Shown: piece by piece, positions 1 through 7,638 of the stretch | Layout: every line of letters begins with the position of its first letter | How positions within the stretch are numbered: the first letter of the stretch is position 1 | Made by a program: the position numbers and the translations under genes | Notes under the pieces: generated by a model | What the model was told of the DNA's origin: nothing | The model's input: only the letters and a program-made list of their open reading frames with translations | The model's database searches: none | Origin: Ectothiorhodospiraceae bacterium | GTDB taxonomy: Bacteria; Pseudomonadota; Gammaproteobacteria; Nitrococcales; Halorhodospiraceae | NCBI GenBank assembly: GCA_003552625.1 | Contig: PUNM01000015.1 | Location: forward strand, 1-57,185 | Direction: 5' to 3' | Length of the DNA: 57,185 nt

Positions 1-2
1 AG

Positions 3-431
3 CGAATCGAACTTTCGGATGCACAGCACTGGGAGACGACCATCGACGCGATGCGCGGTGCCATTGAACACCATCGGGGAACGGCAAGGATCATCCAGGA
101 GGGACTGAGCTATCCGATGGCCGGCAAGACGGGGACAGCCCAGGTCACCGAACTCGATGAAGATGCCGAGGACCCTCAGGATCGCCCTGAACACCTGCGC
201 AGCCACGCGTTGTTCATCGGTTTCGCGCCGGTCGACGATCCCGAGATTGCCGTGGTGGTGGTCGCCGAGCACGCCGGGAGTGGCGGCGCGGCGGCAGCCC
301 CGGTGGCGCGCGCTGTCACTGACGCCTGGCTGCTTGACGACCTCGCCTTCCTTGAGGAGCTTGAGGCCGGGAGAATCGACGAGAGCGAGGTCGAGGCCGA
401 GGAGGAGGCCCCGATGGAGCTGATGCCATGA
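3..431 (+). CDS. mrdA: Penicillin-binding protein 2, C-terminal end (partial)
   Basis: The reading frame is open from the window edge, so only the last 142 residues are seen. It encodes the end of the transpeptidase domain of PBP2, the class B enzyme that cross-links peptidoglycan during lateral wall elongation at the inner membrane. The KTGTAQ motif of the penicillin-binding fold is visible near base 126, followed by the family's GFAPVDDPEIAVVVVAEH strand segment. The tail after the domain is unusually rich in glutamate. Its ATGA stop overlaps the start of rodA, its partner glycosyltransferase, so the two are translationally coupled. The SxxK active serine lies outside the window. Confidence 0.93.
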   Translation, partial: RIELSDAQHWETTIDAMRGAIEHHRGTARIIQEGLSYPMAGKTGTAQVTELDEDAEDPQDRPEHLRSHALFIGFAPVDDPEIAVVVVAEHAGSGGAAAAPVARAVTDAWLLDDLAFLEELEAGRIDESEVEAEEEAPMELMP

Positions 432-1558
432 ACACCTCAGCGCTGCCGAGCAGCCGGGGCGTCGGGGTCCGGCTCTCTTTCCTGCAATCCCGCCTCCACC
501 TGGACGGGATTCTCCTCACAGCACTGATCGCCCTGGCGGTATTCGGGGTGGCAGTGCTCTACAGCGCGTTCGGCGAGAGCTGGGCACAGGCGCAGCAGCA
601 GGTGGTTCGCGTCTCGTTCGGCTTTCTCGCGCTGTTCGCGTGCGCCCAGATCCCGCCCCGGACGCTGCGCCGCTGGGCGCCCTGGATTTTCGGTGTTGGC
701 CTGTCACTGCTCGTCCTCGTTATGGCCAAGGGCGTCATCGGGCAGGGTGCGCAACGCTGGATCGAACTCGGGTTCATTCGCTTCCAACCGGCGGAGCTGA
801 TGAAGATCGCGCTGCCGTTGATGATCGCGTGGCTCCTCGCCGATCAGGAGTTCCCACCGAACCCCAAACGCGTATTCACCAGCCTCGCTCTGATCACGAT
901 CCCCGTTGTACTGATCATCTTGCAGCCGGATCTGGGGACGGCACTTTTGGTGGGTGCCTCCGGCTTCTTTGTCCTGTTCCTGGCCGGGCTCAGCTGGCGC
1001 TGGATGGCCGGAGGGGCGGCCCTGGCCGCCATGGCAACGCCGTTGCTGTGGTTCTTCGCCATGCACGATTACCAGCGAGCCCGGGTACTGACGTTCCTGA
1101 ACCCGGAAAGTGATCCGCTGGGTGCCGGCTATCACATCATCCAATCCAAGATCGCCATCGGATCCGGCGGCCTCTTCGGCAAGGGCTGGCTCAACGGCAC
1201 CCAGGCCCACCTGGAATTCATACCCGAACGCCACACAGATTTCGTCCTCGCAGTGGTCGCCGAAGAGTTCGGGCTCGCTGGCGTCGCTCAGCTTCTGGCC
1301 GTCTACCTGGTGGTCGTCGGTCGCGGCCTGTACATCGCTGCTCAGGCGCAGGACAACTTCAGCCGGATCCTCGCGGGCAGCATTGCCTTGACCTTCTTCA
1401 TCTACGTACTGGTCAACGCCGGGATGGTTTCGGGACTGCTCCCGGTGGTCGGCCTACCGCTGCCGTTGATCAGTTACGGCGGCTCGTCACTCGTGACCAT
1501 CATGGCCGCCTTCGGTATTCTCATGGCGATCCATACCCACCGGCGTCTTTGGTCGTGA
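428..1558 (+). CDS. rodA: Peptidoglycan glycosyltransferase RodA
   Basis: SEDS-family polytopic membrane protein of 376 residues, the usual size. RodA polymerises lipid II into glycan strands and works with PBP2, encoded just upstream with a 4-base overlap. The conserved FLNPESDPLGAGYHIIQS segment and the following IPERHTDFVLAVVAEEFG segment lie at about residues 222-282. The C-terminal PLPLISYGGSSL motif lies near residue 344. About ten hydrophobic segments can be counted. FtsW is the main alternative, but the PBP2 neighbour and the mltB/rlpA/dacA context favour RodA. Confidence 0.95.
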   Translation: MNTSALPSSRGVGVRLSFLQSRLHLDGILLTALIALAVFGVAVLYSAFGESWAQAQQQVVRVSFGFLALFACAQIPPRTLRRWAPWIFGVGLSLLVLVMAKGVIGQGAQRWIELGFIRFQPAELMKIALPLMIAWLLADQEFPPNPKRVFTSLALITIPVVLIILQPDLGTALLVGASGFFVLFLAGLSWRWMAGGAALAAMATPLLWFFAMHDYQRARVLTFLNPESDPLGAGYHIIQSKIAIGSGGLFGKGWLNGTQAHLEFIPERHTDFVLAVVAEEFGLAGVAQLLAVYLVVVGRGLYIAAQAQDNFSRILAGSIALTFFIYVLVNAGMVSGLLPVVGLPLPLISYGGSSLVTIMAAFGILMAIHTHRRLWS

Positions 1559-2565
1559 GCGTACTCCAGAACATGAACTGCCCCCCGCTCCTCAGGACGG
1601 CGTGCGGAATCTGCCTGCTGATTGCCGTCTCCGCGGGAGCGGCACTCGCCGGAGAGGATGAACGTTCGCAATTCGCGCGCGAGGTTGCCGAACGCCACGA
1701 CATCGACAAGGCACTGATCCGCGAGGCCCTCGACGCCGCCGAGCACGATCCCAGAGTACTCGAGCGTATCGCCAGCCCGGCCGAAGCGCTGAGTTGGGCC
1801 GAGTACCGACCGATTTTCCTCACAGAGTCCCGGGTCGAGGCCGCAGTGGAGTATGCGGACCGAAACGCCACGATCCTGGAGGCCGTCGAGGATCGCTACG
1901 GTGTGCCTGCCGAAGTCCTGCTCGCCATCCTCGGGGTCGAGAGCTACTACGGGACGCGGGCCGGCGATCACCGGGTCCTTGACGCCCTGACAACCCTCGG
2001 ATTTTCCGACCATCCGCGGGCCGGTTTCTTCCGCAACGAACTGGAATCCTTCCTGGTCATTGCCGCGGAGAACAACTGGAACCCTGCCGACCTGAAGGGC
2101 TCGTACGCCGGCGCCTTTGGCAAACCACAGTTCATCCCCTCCAGTTACCGCGCGTATGCGGTGGATTTTAGCGGAGACGGGCGCCGCGACCTGGTCAACA
2201 GTCCCGAGGATGCCCTGGCCAGTGCCGCCCACTACCTGGCGGAACACGGTTGGCAGGAGGGTGGGCCGATTGCGCTGCGCGTGAGCGGCTCCGGGGACGC
2301 CTGGCAGGAGCTGCTTGCCAACACCGGACGCCCCGTGGCGCCTCGGGACAGCGTCGGCAAGCTTCGCGAGCACGGGATCGAACTCCCGTCACCCCTTTCC
2401 GACGAACAGCCGGCAACCCTCATCCAACTCGACGGCGCGGCGGGCAACGAACTCTGGGCCACCTTTGAGAACTTCTACGCGCTGACCCGCTACAACCATA
2501 GTGCGCTTTACGCCATGGCTGTGCACCAACTCGCCGCGGAGATCGCGGAGGAGCTTGGGGAGTGA
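1555..2565 (+). CDS. mltB: Membrane-bound lytic murein transglycosylase B
   Basis: Periplasmic lytic transglycosylase that cleaves the MurNAc-GlcNAc bond and forms 1,6-anhydroMurNAc, which feeds recycling by the amgK/murU pathway encoded downstream. The catalytic glutamate is in the GVESYYGTRAG motif, about residue 129. The FGKPQFIPSSYRAYAVDF segment is also typical of MltB. A hydrophobic signal sequence ends at about SAGAALA; no clear lipobox is seen, so it may be soluble. I chose the GTG at 1555 because it forms a GTGA overlap with the rodA stop, like other junctions in this operon. TTG 1549 and ATG 1573 are alternatives. Length is 336 residues. Confidence 0.9.
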   Translation: MSVLQNMNCPPLLRTACGICLLIAVSAGAALAGEDERSQFAREVAERHDIDKALIREALDAAEHDPRVLERIASPAEALSWAEYRPIFLTESRVEAAVEYADRNATILEAVEDRYGVPAEVLLAILGVESYYGTRAGDHRVLDALTTLGFSDHPRAGFFRNELESFLVIAAENNWNPADLKGSYAGAFGKPQFIPSSYRAYAVDFSGDGRRDLVNSPEDALASAAHYLAEHGWQEGGPIALRVSGSGDAWQELLANTGRPVAPRDSVGKLREHGIELPSPLSDEQPATLIQLDGAAGNELWATFENFYALTRYNHSALYAMAVHQLAAEIAEELGE

Positions 2566-3551
2566 ACCACGCCGACCTGCTCCGCCCCCTATCCGCGTGG
2601 CTGGCGACTGCCTTGCTGATGGCCGGCTGCGCAGCGCCGGACCCGGCGGATCGACCACCTCAGCCGGACGAGGACCCGTCGGCCCGGGTCGCCGGAGACG
2701 GGCCGTCGCAATTCCGGTCCGTCGAGGAACTGGCACGAGTGCCCGATGCCGTACCCCAGGACGCACCCCGAAGCCGCTACGGTAACCCCGACGAGTACGA
2801 GGTCTTCGGGGAGACCTATCAGGTCATGGACTCGGCAGAAGGGTTCACTCAGCGCGGACGCGCCTCCTGGTACGGCACCCAGTTCCACGGGCGGAGGACC
2901 TCCAGCGGAACCCCGTACGACATGTATGCGATGACCGCTGCCCACCGCGAACTGCCACTACCCACCTGGGTCGAGGTCACCAACCTCGAGAACCAGGAGA
3001 GCGCCGTGGTGAAAGTCAATGATCGCGGCCCCTTCGTCGACCCGGATACGCGCATCATCGACCTCTCCTATGCGGCCGCCGTTCGTCTCGGTATCCACGA
3101 TCAGGGCACAGCGCCAGTGGAGATCCGCGTAGTCACACCCAACGACCCGCCGCAGGGCGGGAGCGATACGGTGAAAACCAGCAGTGCACCGGATCACGCC
3201 GAAGCGGAGAGCATCGACCAATGGCTCGAGGCCCAGGACCTCCCTGACTCCCCGCCCGCCGATGGTCTTGTGGAGATTCAAACGGTGGATCGGCGCCTCG
3301 AGGAACTCGAGTCTCTTCAGCCGATCGAGGTCCACCTACAGGCCGGCGTCTACGCCGAGCGTGGCAACGCTGAGCGGGTCCGACAGAAAGCCGAGGAACT
3401 CAACGCCTCGGTCCGCATCGAGGAGTTCGACGGCCAGAGCGGCCCGCTTTTTCGAGTCATTGTCGGGCCGTTCTCCGAGCTCAACGATCTGGAAAGGCTA
3501 GAGGATGGGCTCAACCAGGCGGGTATCGAGACTGCAACCATGGCCCAATAG
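2562..3551 (+). CDS. rlpA: RlpA septal/rare lipoprotein A transglycosylase with SPOR domain
   Basis: Lipoprotein of 329 residues. A lipobox (LMAGC, cysteine 23) follows a short signal peptide. A double-psi beta-barrel RlpA domain begins at GRASWYGTQFHGRRTSSG (about residue 105) and contains the conserved VKVNDRGPFV segment. A C-terminal SPOR domain occupies roughly residues 252-329. RlpA enzymes cut glycan strands lacking stem peptides, and SPOR domains bind such denuded glycans at the septum. The region between the two domains is acidic and probably disordered. The GTG start overlaps the mltB stop (GTGA). Gene order rodA-mltB-rlpA-dacA is common in Gammaproteobacteria. Confidence 0.92.
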   Translation: MNHADLLRPLSAWLATALLMAGCAAPDPADRPPQPDEDPSARVAGDGPSQFRSVEELARVPDAVPQDAPRSRYGNPDEYEVFGETYQVMDSAEGFTQRGRASWYGTQFHGRRTSSGTPYDMYAMTAAHRELPLPTWVEVTNLENQESAVVKVNDRGPFVDPDTRIIDLSYAAAVRLGIHDQGTAPVEIRVVTPNDPPQGGSDTVKTSSAPDHAEAESIDQWLEAQDLPDSPPADGLVEIQTVDRRLEELESLQPIEVHLQAGVYAERGNAERVRQKAEELNASVRIEEFDGQSGPLFRVIVGPFSELNDLERLEDGLNQAGIETATMAQ

Positions 3552-3573
3552 CGCGGTCCGGCGCTAAAGCCGT

Positions 3574-3579
3574 TAGAAT
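3574..3579 (+). promoter_or_regulatory. Candidate -10 element upstream of dacA
   Basis: TAGAAT in the 76-base gap between rlpA and dacA, 48 bases before the dacA ATG. No good -35 hexamer is seen at 17 bases. The same TAGAATG core recurs before argH and ubiU, which is the main reason for listing it. Confidence 0.25.
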
Positions 3580-3627
3580 GGCCGATGATCCAGAGTCGTC
3601 GTTGCCCCTGCTCCGAGAGTGGTATTC

Positions 3628-4803
3628 ATGAAACAGAGCTTAATCCGTCTCCTCACCCTGCTTCTCCTCCTGAGCTGGCTGCCGCCCGCTGCGGCGGAAG
3701 TCCGCTGGGGCCAGCATCCGATCGTGGACACCGTGCCAACGCCTTCGCCGCCGAGCATCGGCGCGCCCAGCCACATCCTCGTGGACATGCGCAGCGGGTA
3801 TGTTCTCGCGGAACGCTCCCCCCGGGAGTCCTGGGAACCGGCCAGCCTGGCCAAGATGATGACCGCCTACGTGGTCTTTGAGGAGTTGAGCGCCGGACAC
3901 ATCGACCTGGAAGACAGCGTGACGGTCAGCGAAACGGCTTGGCGTTCCACGGGATCGCGGATGTTCCTTGAAGCCGGCAGCGAAGTGACGGTGGCGGAAC
4001 TGCTGCAAGGGTTGATCGTCCAGTCCGGGAACGACGCTGCGGTCGCTCTCGCCGAACACGTCGCTGGTGATGAGGATACGTTTGCGCAAGTCATGAACCA
4101 GCATGCTGACCGTCTGGGTATGGAGGATACCCGCTACACGAACGCCACCGGCATGCCGGATGACGAGATGCGCACCACGGCGCTGGATACGGCGCGGCTG
4201 GCCAGGGCAATCATCGACGACTTCCCGGAGTTTTACGACTGGTATTCGCAGCGCTCCTTCGAATACGGCGGGATCCGCCAGCACAACCGCAACCGTCTGC
4301 TCTGGCGAGACGAGACAGTGGACGGCCTGAAAACCGGCCATACCCGGTCGGCGGGCTACAACCTCACCACCTCGGCCGAGCGGGGTAACATGCGGCTGAT
4401 CTCCGTGGTGCTGGGCACGGAAGGCGAGGACGCCCGCGCCCAGCAGAGCCTGCAACTGTTGAACTACGGTTTCCGGTTCTTTGAGTCACACCGTCTCTAC
4501 AGTGCCGGCGACGAGCTCGCCGCATCGCGGGCGTGGCTTGGTGATACGGACTCGGTCTCGTTGACCATCGAGGACGATCTCTATGTAACCATTCCCCGCC
4601 GGGAACGCGACAATCTCAGTGCTTCGATGAGCGTTGACGGGCAAATCAAGGCCCCCATCGAGGCAGGCGACCAACTTGGCACACTGAAGATCGAGCTTGC
4701 CGGCGGAACCGTCCACGAGGCCCCCCTGGTCGCCACCCACGCGGTCGAGGAAGGCGGCCTCTGGCGTCGGCTGACGGACCAGGTCATGCTCCGCTTCCAG
4801 TAG
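3628..4803 (+). CDS. dacA: D-alanyl-D-alanine carboxypeptidase (PBP5/6 type)
   Basis: Low-molecular-weight penicillin-binding protein that trims the terminal D-Ala from peptidoglycan pentapeptides in the periplasm. All three active-site motifs are present: SLAK (Ser73-Lys76), SGN (133-135) and KTG (235-237). A signal peptide ends near PPAAA, and the C-terminal tail (WRRLTDQVMLRFQ) has the amphipathic pattern that anchors this family to the inner membrane. I chose ATG 3628 over the in-frame GTG 3619 because the signal sequence begins there and GAGAG lies upstream. Length is 391 residues, normal for DacA/DacC. The D-amino acid aminotransferase-like gene follows after 6 bases. Confidence 0.94.
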   Translation: MKQSLIRLLTLLLLLSWLPPAAAEVRWGQHPIVDTVPTPSPPSIGAPSHILVDMRSGYVLAERSPRESWEPASLAKMMTAYVVFEELSAGHIDLEDSVTVSETAWRSTGSRMFLEAGSEVTVAELLQGLIVQSGNDAAVALAEHVAGDEDTFAQVMNQHADRLGMEDTRYTNATGMPDDEMRTTALDTARLARAIIDDFPEFYDWYSQRSFEYGGIRQHNRNRLLWRDETVDGLKTGHTRSAGYNLTTSAERGNMRLISVVLGTEGEDARAQQSLQLLNYGFRFFESHRLYSAGDELAASRAWLGDTDSVSLTIEDDLYVTIPRRERDNLSASMSVDGQIKAPIEAGDQLGTLKIELAGGTVHEAPLVATHAVEEGGLWRRLTDQVMLRFQ

Positions 4804-4809
4804 GACGCC

Positions 4810-5676
4810 ATGTGCCAGCCGGCAACCTGCTACCTTAACGGGGATCTGGTCGCGCTTGAATCGGCGCGGATCTCCCCGCTAGATCGTGGATTCCTCTTCG
4901 GTGACGGGGTTTATGAAGTACTCCCCTGTTACCGGGGCGTCCCTTTTCGCGTGGAGGACCATCTGCGCCGCTTGCGCTTCTCTCTGGAGGCAACGCGCAT
5001 CCCGAACCCTATGGACGACCCGGCGTGGCGCCAGATCATTGAGCAGGTCTGCAGCAGTAATGGAGGTGGCGACCTCTCCGTCTACCTGCAGGTCACGCGT
5101 GGTGCACCCACCCACCGCAGCCACGAATTCCCGGAAGAGTCCACGCCGACGATCTTCGCGATGGCCTCCCCGCTACCACCCGCCGAGACCGCCGAGCCGG
5201 GGCTTGCTGCCTACACCCGGGATGACCTGCGCTGGGCGCGTTGCGACATCAAGTCGGTAGCGCTCCTCCCCAATGTCCTTCTGCGCCAAGAGGCCGTGGA
5301 GGCTGGAGGCCAGGAAGCAATCCTGCATCGGGGCGGAATCATCACCGAGGGCGCAGCGAGCACCGTTTTTGTCGTCCAGGACGGGACCCTTGTCACGCCG
5401 GCGCTGCACAGCGGCCTGCTCCCCGGGGTCACACGGCAGGTGGTCCTCGAACTCGCCGGGCAGCACGGGATGCCGTACACCACGCGATCCATTGCGCTCG
5501 AGGAACTCCACGAGGCGGATGAAGTCTGGCTATCGAGTTCCACAAAAGAGGTCGCACCCGTGATCACGGTGGACGACCGCCCGGTTGGCGACGGTAAACC
5601 TGGCCCCCACTACCACCGGATGCGAGACTGGTTTGGTCGGTTGCGAAGTGCTGTCGCGCGAGGCGAGTACACATGA
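4810..5676 (+). CDS. dat: Aminotransferase class IV, probable D-amino acid aminotransferase
   Basis: PLP-dependent fold-type IV aminotransferase of 288 residues. The PLP lysine is Lys148 in CDIKSVALLPNVL, and the family segments FLFGDGVYEVLPCYRG and ITEGAASTVFVV are present. The closest match in layout is D-alanine aminotransferase, which interconverts D-Ala and D-Glu with their keto acids. This fits its place just after the D-Ala-releasing carboxypeptidase gene, though this order is widespread and substrate cannot be read from sequence alone. Branched-chain aminotransferase and aminodeoxychorismate lyase are less likely alternatives. It overlaps ybeD by 4 bases (ATGA). Confidence 0.85.
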   Translation: MCQPATCYLNGDLVALESARISPLDRGFLFGDGVYEVLPCYRGVPFRVEDHLRRLRFSLEATRIPNPMDDPAWRQIIEQVCSSNGGGDLSVYLQVTRGAPTHRSHEFPEESTPTIFAMASPLPPAETAEPGLAAYTRDDLRWARCDIKSVALLPNVLLRQEAVEAGGQEAILHRGGIITEGAASTVFVVQDGTLVTPALHSGLLPGVTRQVVLELAGQHGMPYTTRSIALEELHEADEVWLSSSTKEVAPVITVDDRPVGDGKPGPHYHRMRDWFGRLRSAVARGEYT

Positions 5677-5939
5677 GCGAATTCAACGCGGACAACACCC
5701 CACTGGAGTTCCCCTGCCGCCTGGGCGTGAAGGCCATGGGTCACGCTGGCGCCGGCCTGGCGGAGCGGGCGGAGCGGATCATCGCCGATCATGCGTCGGT
5801 GCTCGACGTCCAGACCACCGGCAGCCGCAACGGCCGGTACGTCTCCGTTACCGTCACCATCGAGGCACAAAGCCGCGAGCAACTCGAAGGGCTCTACCAA
5901 GCACTGCACAACGACGACGCGGTCATGGTCACGCTCTAG
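5673..5939 (+). CDS. ybeD: YbeD/DUF493 family protein
   Basis: Small protein of 88 residues with an ACT-like alpha/beta fold expected for DUF493. The N-terminal LEFPCRLGVKAMG strand and the C-terminal LYQALHNDDAVMVTL segment match the family. Its biochemical role is unknown; a regulatory function near lipoate metabolism is often suggested because it commonly sits between dacA and lipB, as it does here. It starts inside the aminotransferase stop (4-base overlap) and is followed by lipB after 16 bases. Confidence 0.9.
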   Translation: MSEFNADNTPLEFPCRLGVKAMGHAGAGLAERAERIIADHASVLDVQTTGSRNGRYVSVTVTIEAQSREQLEGLYQALHNDDAVMVTL

Positions 5940-5955
5940 CGGCGAGGAGGCACGC

Positions 5956-6591
5956 GTGGCCGCAGCACCAGGGCCGATCCATACCTATTTCCTGGGCGAG
6001 CAGGACTATCGCCAGACCTGGACCCGGATGCGGGAGAAGACGGAATCCCGCGGGCCTGAAACCCCGGACGAGCTCTGGGTTCTCTCACACCCGGCGGTCT
6101 ACACCCTCGGGCAGGCGGGGCGACACGAGCACATCCTGCGGCTGGACGACACACCGGTGATCGAGACCGACCGTGGTGGCCAGGTGACCTGGCACGGGCC
6201 GGGGCAGATCATCGCTTATCCCCTGCTCGATCTCCGCCGTTGGAACCTCGGCATCCGGCGGCTGGTACACACACTGGAGGACGCGGTTCTGGCCCTCCTC
6301 TTGGACCACCGGATCGACGGCGAGCGCCGTCCCGACGCCCCCGGCGTGTACGTCGATGGCGCCAAGATCGCCGCGCTGGGACTGCGAGTGCGCCGCGGAT
6401 GCAGCTATCACGGTGTTGCTCTCAACGTCGAGAACGATCTCGCCCCCTTTCAACGCATCAACCCGTGCGGGTACGCCGGGCTCAGGACCACCCGACTGCG
6501 CGACCTGGGGGTCAGAGCCGCCGTGGAGGACCTGGAACAGCGCTTTGCCCACCATATCCGGGCTGCGATCGCTGCGAGCTACTCCGACTAG
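5956..6591 (+). CDS. lipB: Lipoyl(octanoyl) transferase
   Basis: LipB moves the octanoyl group from octanoyl-ACP to lipoyl domains, the first step in making protein-bound lipoate. The clients include the lipoyl domains of AceF and LpdA in this window. The catalytic pair is present at positions close to E. coli: Lys137 in DGAKIAALG and Cys171 in INPCGYAG. The frame is open further upstream, but GTG 5956 is preceded at 5 bases by GGAGG (5946-5950), giving 211 residues, the usual length. Its TAG stop interlocks with the stop of the convergent gene on the minus strand in the tetramer CTAG. Confidence 0.95.
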   Translation: MAAAPGPIHTYFLGEQDYRQTWTRMREKTESRGPETPDELWVLSHPAVYTLGQAGRHEHILRLDDTPVIETDRGGQVTWHGPGQIIAYPLLDLRRWNLGIRRLVHTLEDAVLALLLDHRIDGERRPDAPGVYVDGAKIAALGLRVRRGCSYHGVALNVENDLAPFQRINPCGYAGLRTTRLRDLGVRAAVEDLEQRFAHHIRAAIAASYSD

Positions 6592-7610
6592 GAGGCCGCA
6601 GCCTGCTCCGGCGGTGCGATGCGCTCCATCAAGTAGCAAAGCACATCCTGGCGAATCGCCTCTTCGTTACAGGCGAGCATCGCCGGGGTTGCCGGCTGAC
6701 GGAGCTGGATCTCATCCCCCTCGCGGAGAAAATACTCGGCGGCAGACTCCCGGCCCTCGTTGTCCTCCACCGAGAAGAACGCCCCGGAACCCGGGCGCAC
6801 GCGCGCGAAGCGCGTCCCGGCGGGCAACTCTCGGAAATTGCAGCGCTCCAGGTCATCCATGAGCTGCATCTCCACCGCCTCTCCCGCCCCAAAGCTGAAG
6901 GAGACCGACCGCGGAATCCGCACCGCCGCCACCGTATGGTAGATCGATACCCCGGCCGGAACCCCCTGCGGCAGACGGGAGAGCTGCAGGGCGCTGGCGA
7001 GAAGCTCCGCCGCATGCTCGGCAGCTCCAGGACTGCCGGGCTGGCCACACTCCACAGTGATCGCCGGGGCAATATTGGCCATCGCCAGGGACTGAACTCC
7101 GTGCGGCCGCGTAAAGTAGACCACGGTCCGGGAGAAAAGGGCCGCCAGCTGCAGGTACGGGCCCTCCAGACGGTTGACACAGCCGTAGTGGGGGTTCACC
7201 CCCGTATTGTTGTGGATGTCGATACTCGCGAAACAGCCCCGCGACCGAACCCGGGCGACAACCTCCGCCGCCATGCGCTGCTCCGGCCCATCCTCGAGCG
7301 AGGTACCCGGCCAGATGCGATTGAAGTCCGGCTGCCCGGGAAGACGCCGGACCCGCGCAGCCGCCGCATCCACATTACCGATCAATAGCAGGAGACTCCG
7401 CGGCAGCGTTTTGCTGCGATACGCCGAGAGTACCCGCTGCACGGCCTCCCACCCCGTCGTCTCGTTGCCATGGAGCAGCACGCTCACGAAAAGCGGGGGC
7501 TCCCGGCGTCCCGGGACCTCGATAAGACTGGGACCTGCGAGCTCGGCTTTCAGCCGCGCGGCTTCAAGGTCCAGCAACCGCTCCGGAAATCCTTCGTAGA
7601 TCTGAAGCAT
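6588..7610 (-). CDS. AstE/AspA-family metallohydrolase (succinylglutamate desuccinylase/aspartoacylase-like)
   Basis: M14-like zinc amidohydrolase or carboxypeptidase of 340 residues. Zinc and catalytic motifs are visible: HGNE at 47-50, DFNRIW at 95-100, DIHNNTG from 131, and catalytic-type Glu187 in ITVECG. Family members remove acyl groups from amino acids or cleave isopeptides; the substrate here is unknown. There is no arginine succinyltransferase pathway nearby, so a true AstE role is unlikely. It lies 28 bases after a GCS2-family ligase, suggesting the two act on the same amide. ATG 7610 is preferred (AAGGTGG 5 bases upstream) over TTG 7679, which would overlap the ligase. Confidence 0.8.
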   Translation of the reverse strand: MLQIYEGFPERLLDLEAARLKAELAGPSLIEVPGRREPPLFVSVLLHGNETTGWEAVQRVLSAYRSKTLPRSLLLLIGNVDAAAARVRRLPGQPDFNRIWPGTSLEDGPEQRMAAEVVARVRSRGCFASIDIHNNTGVNPHYGCVNRLEGPYLQLAALFSRTVVYFTRPHGVQSLAMANIAPAITVECGQPGSPGAAEHAAELLASALQLSRLPQGVPAGVSIYHTVAAVRIPRSVSFSFGAGEAVEMQLMDDLERCNFRELPAGTRFARVRPGSGAFFSVEDNEGRESAAEYFLREGDEIQLRQPATPAMLACNEEAIRQDVLCYLMERIAPPEQAAAS

Positions 7611-7638
7611 GGCCACCTTCGGCAATTCGTCAACGCCC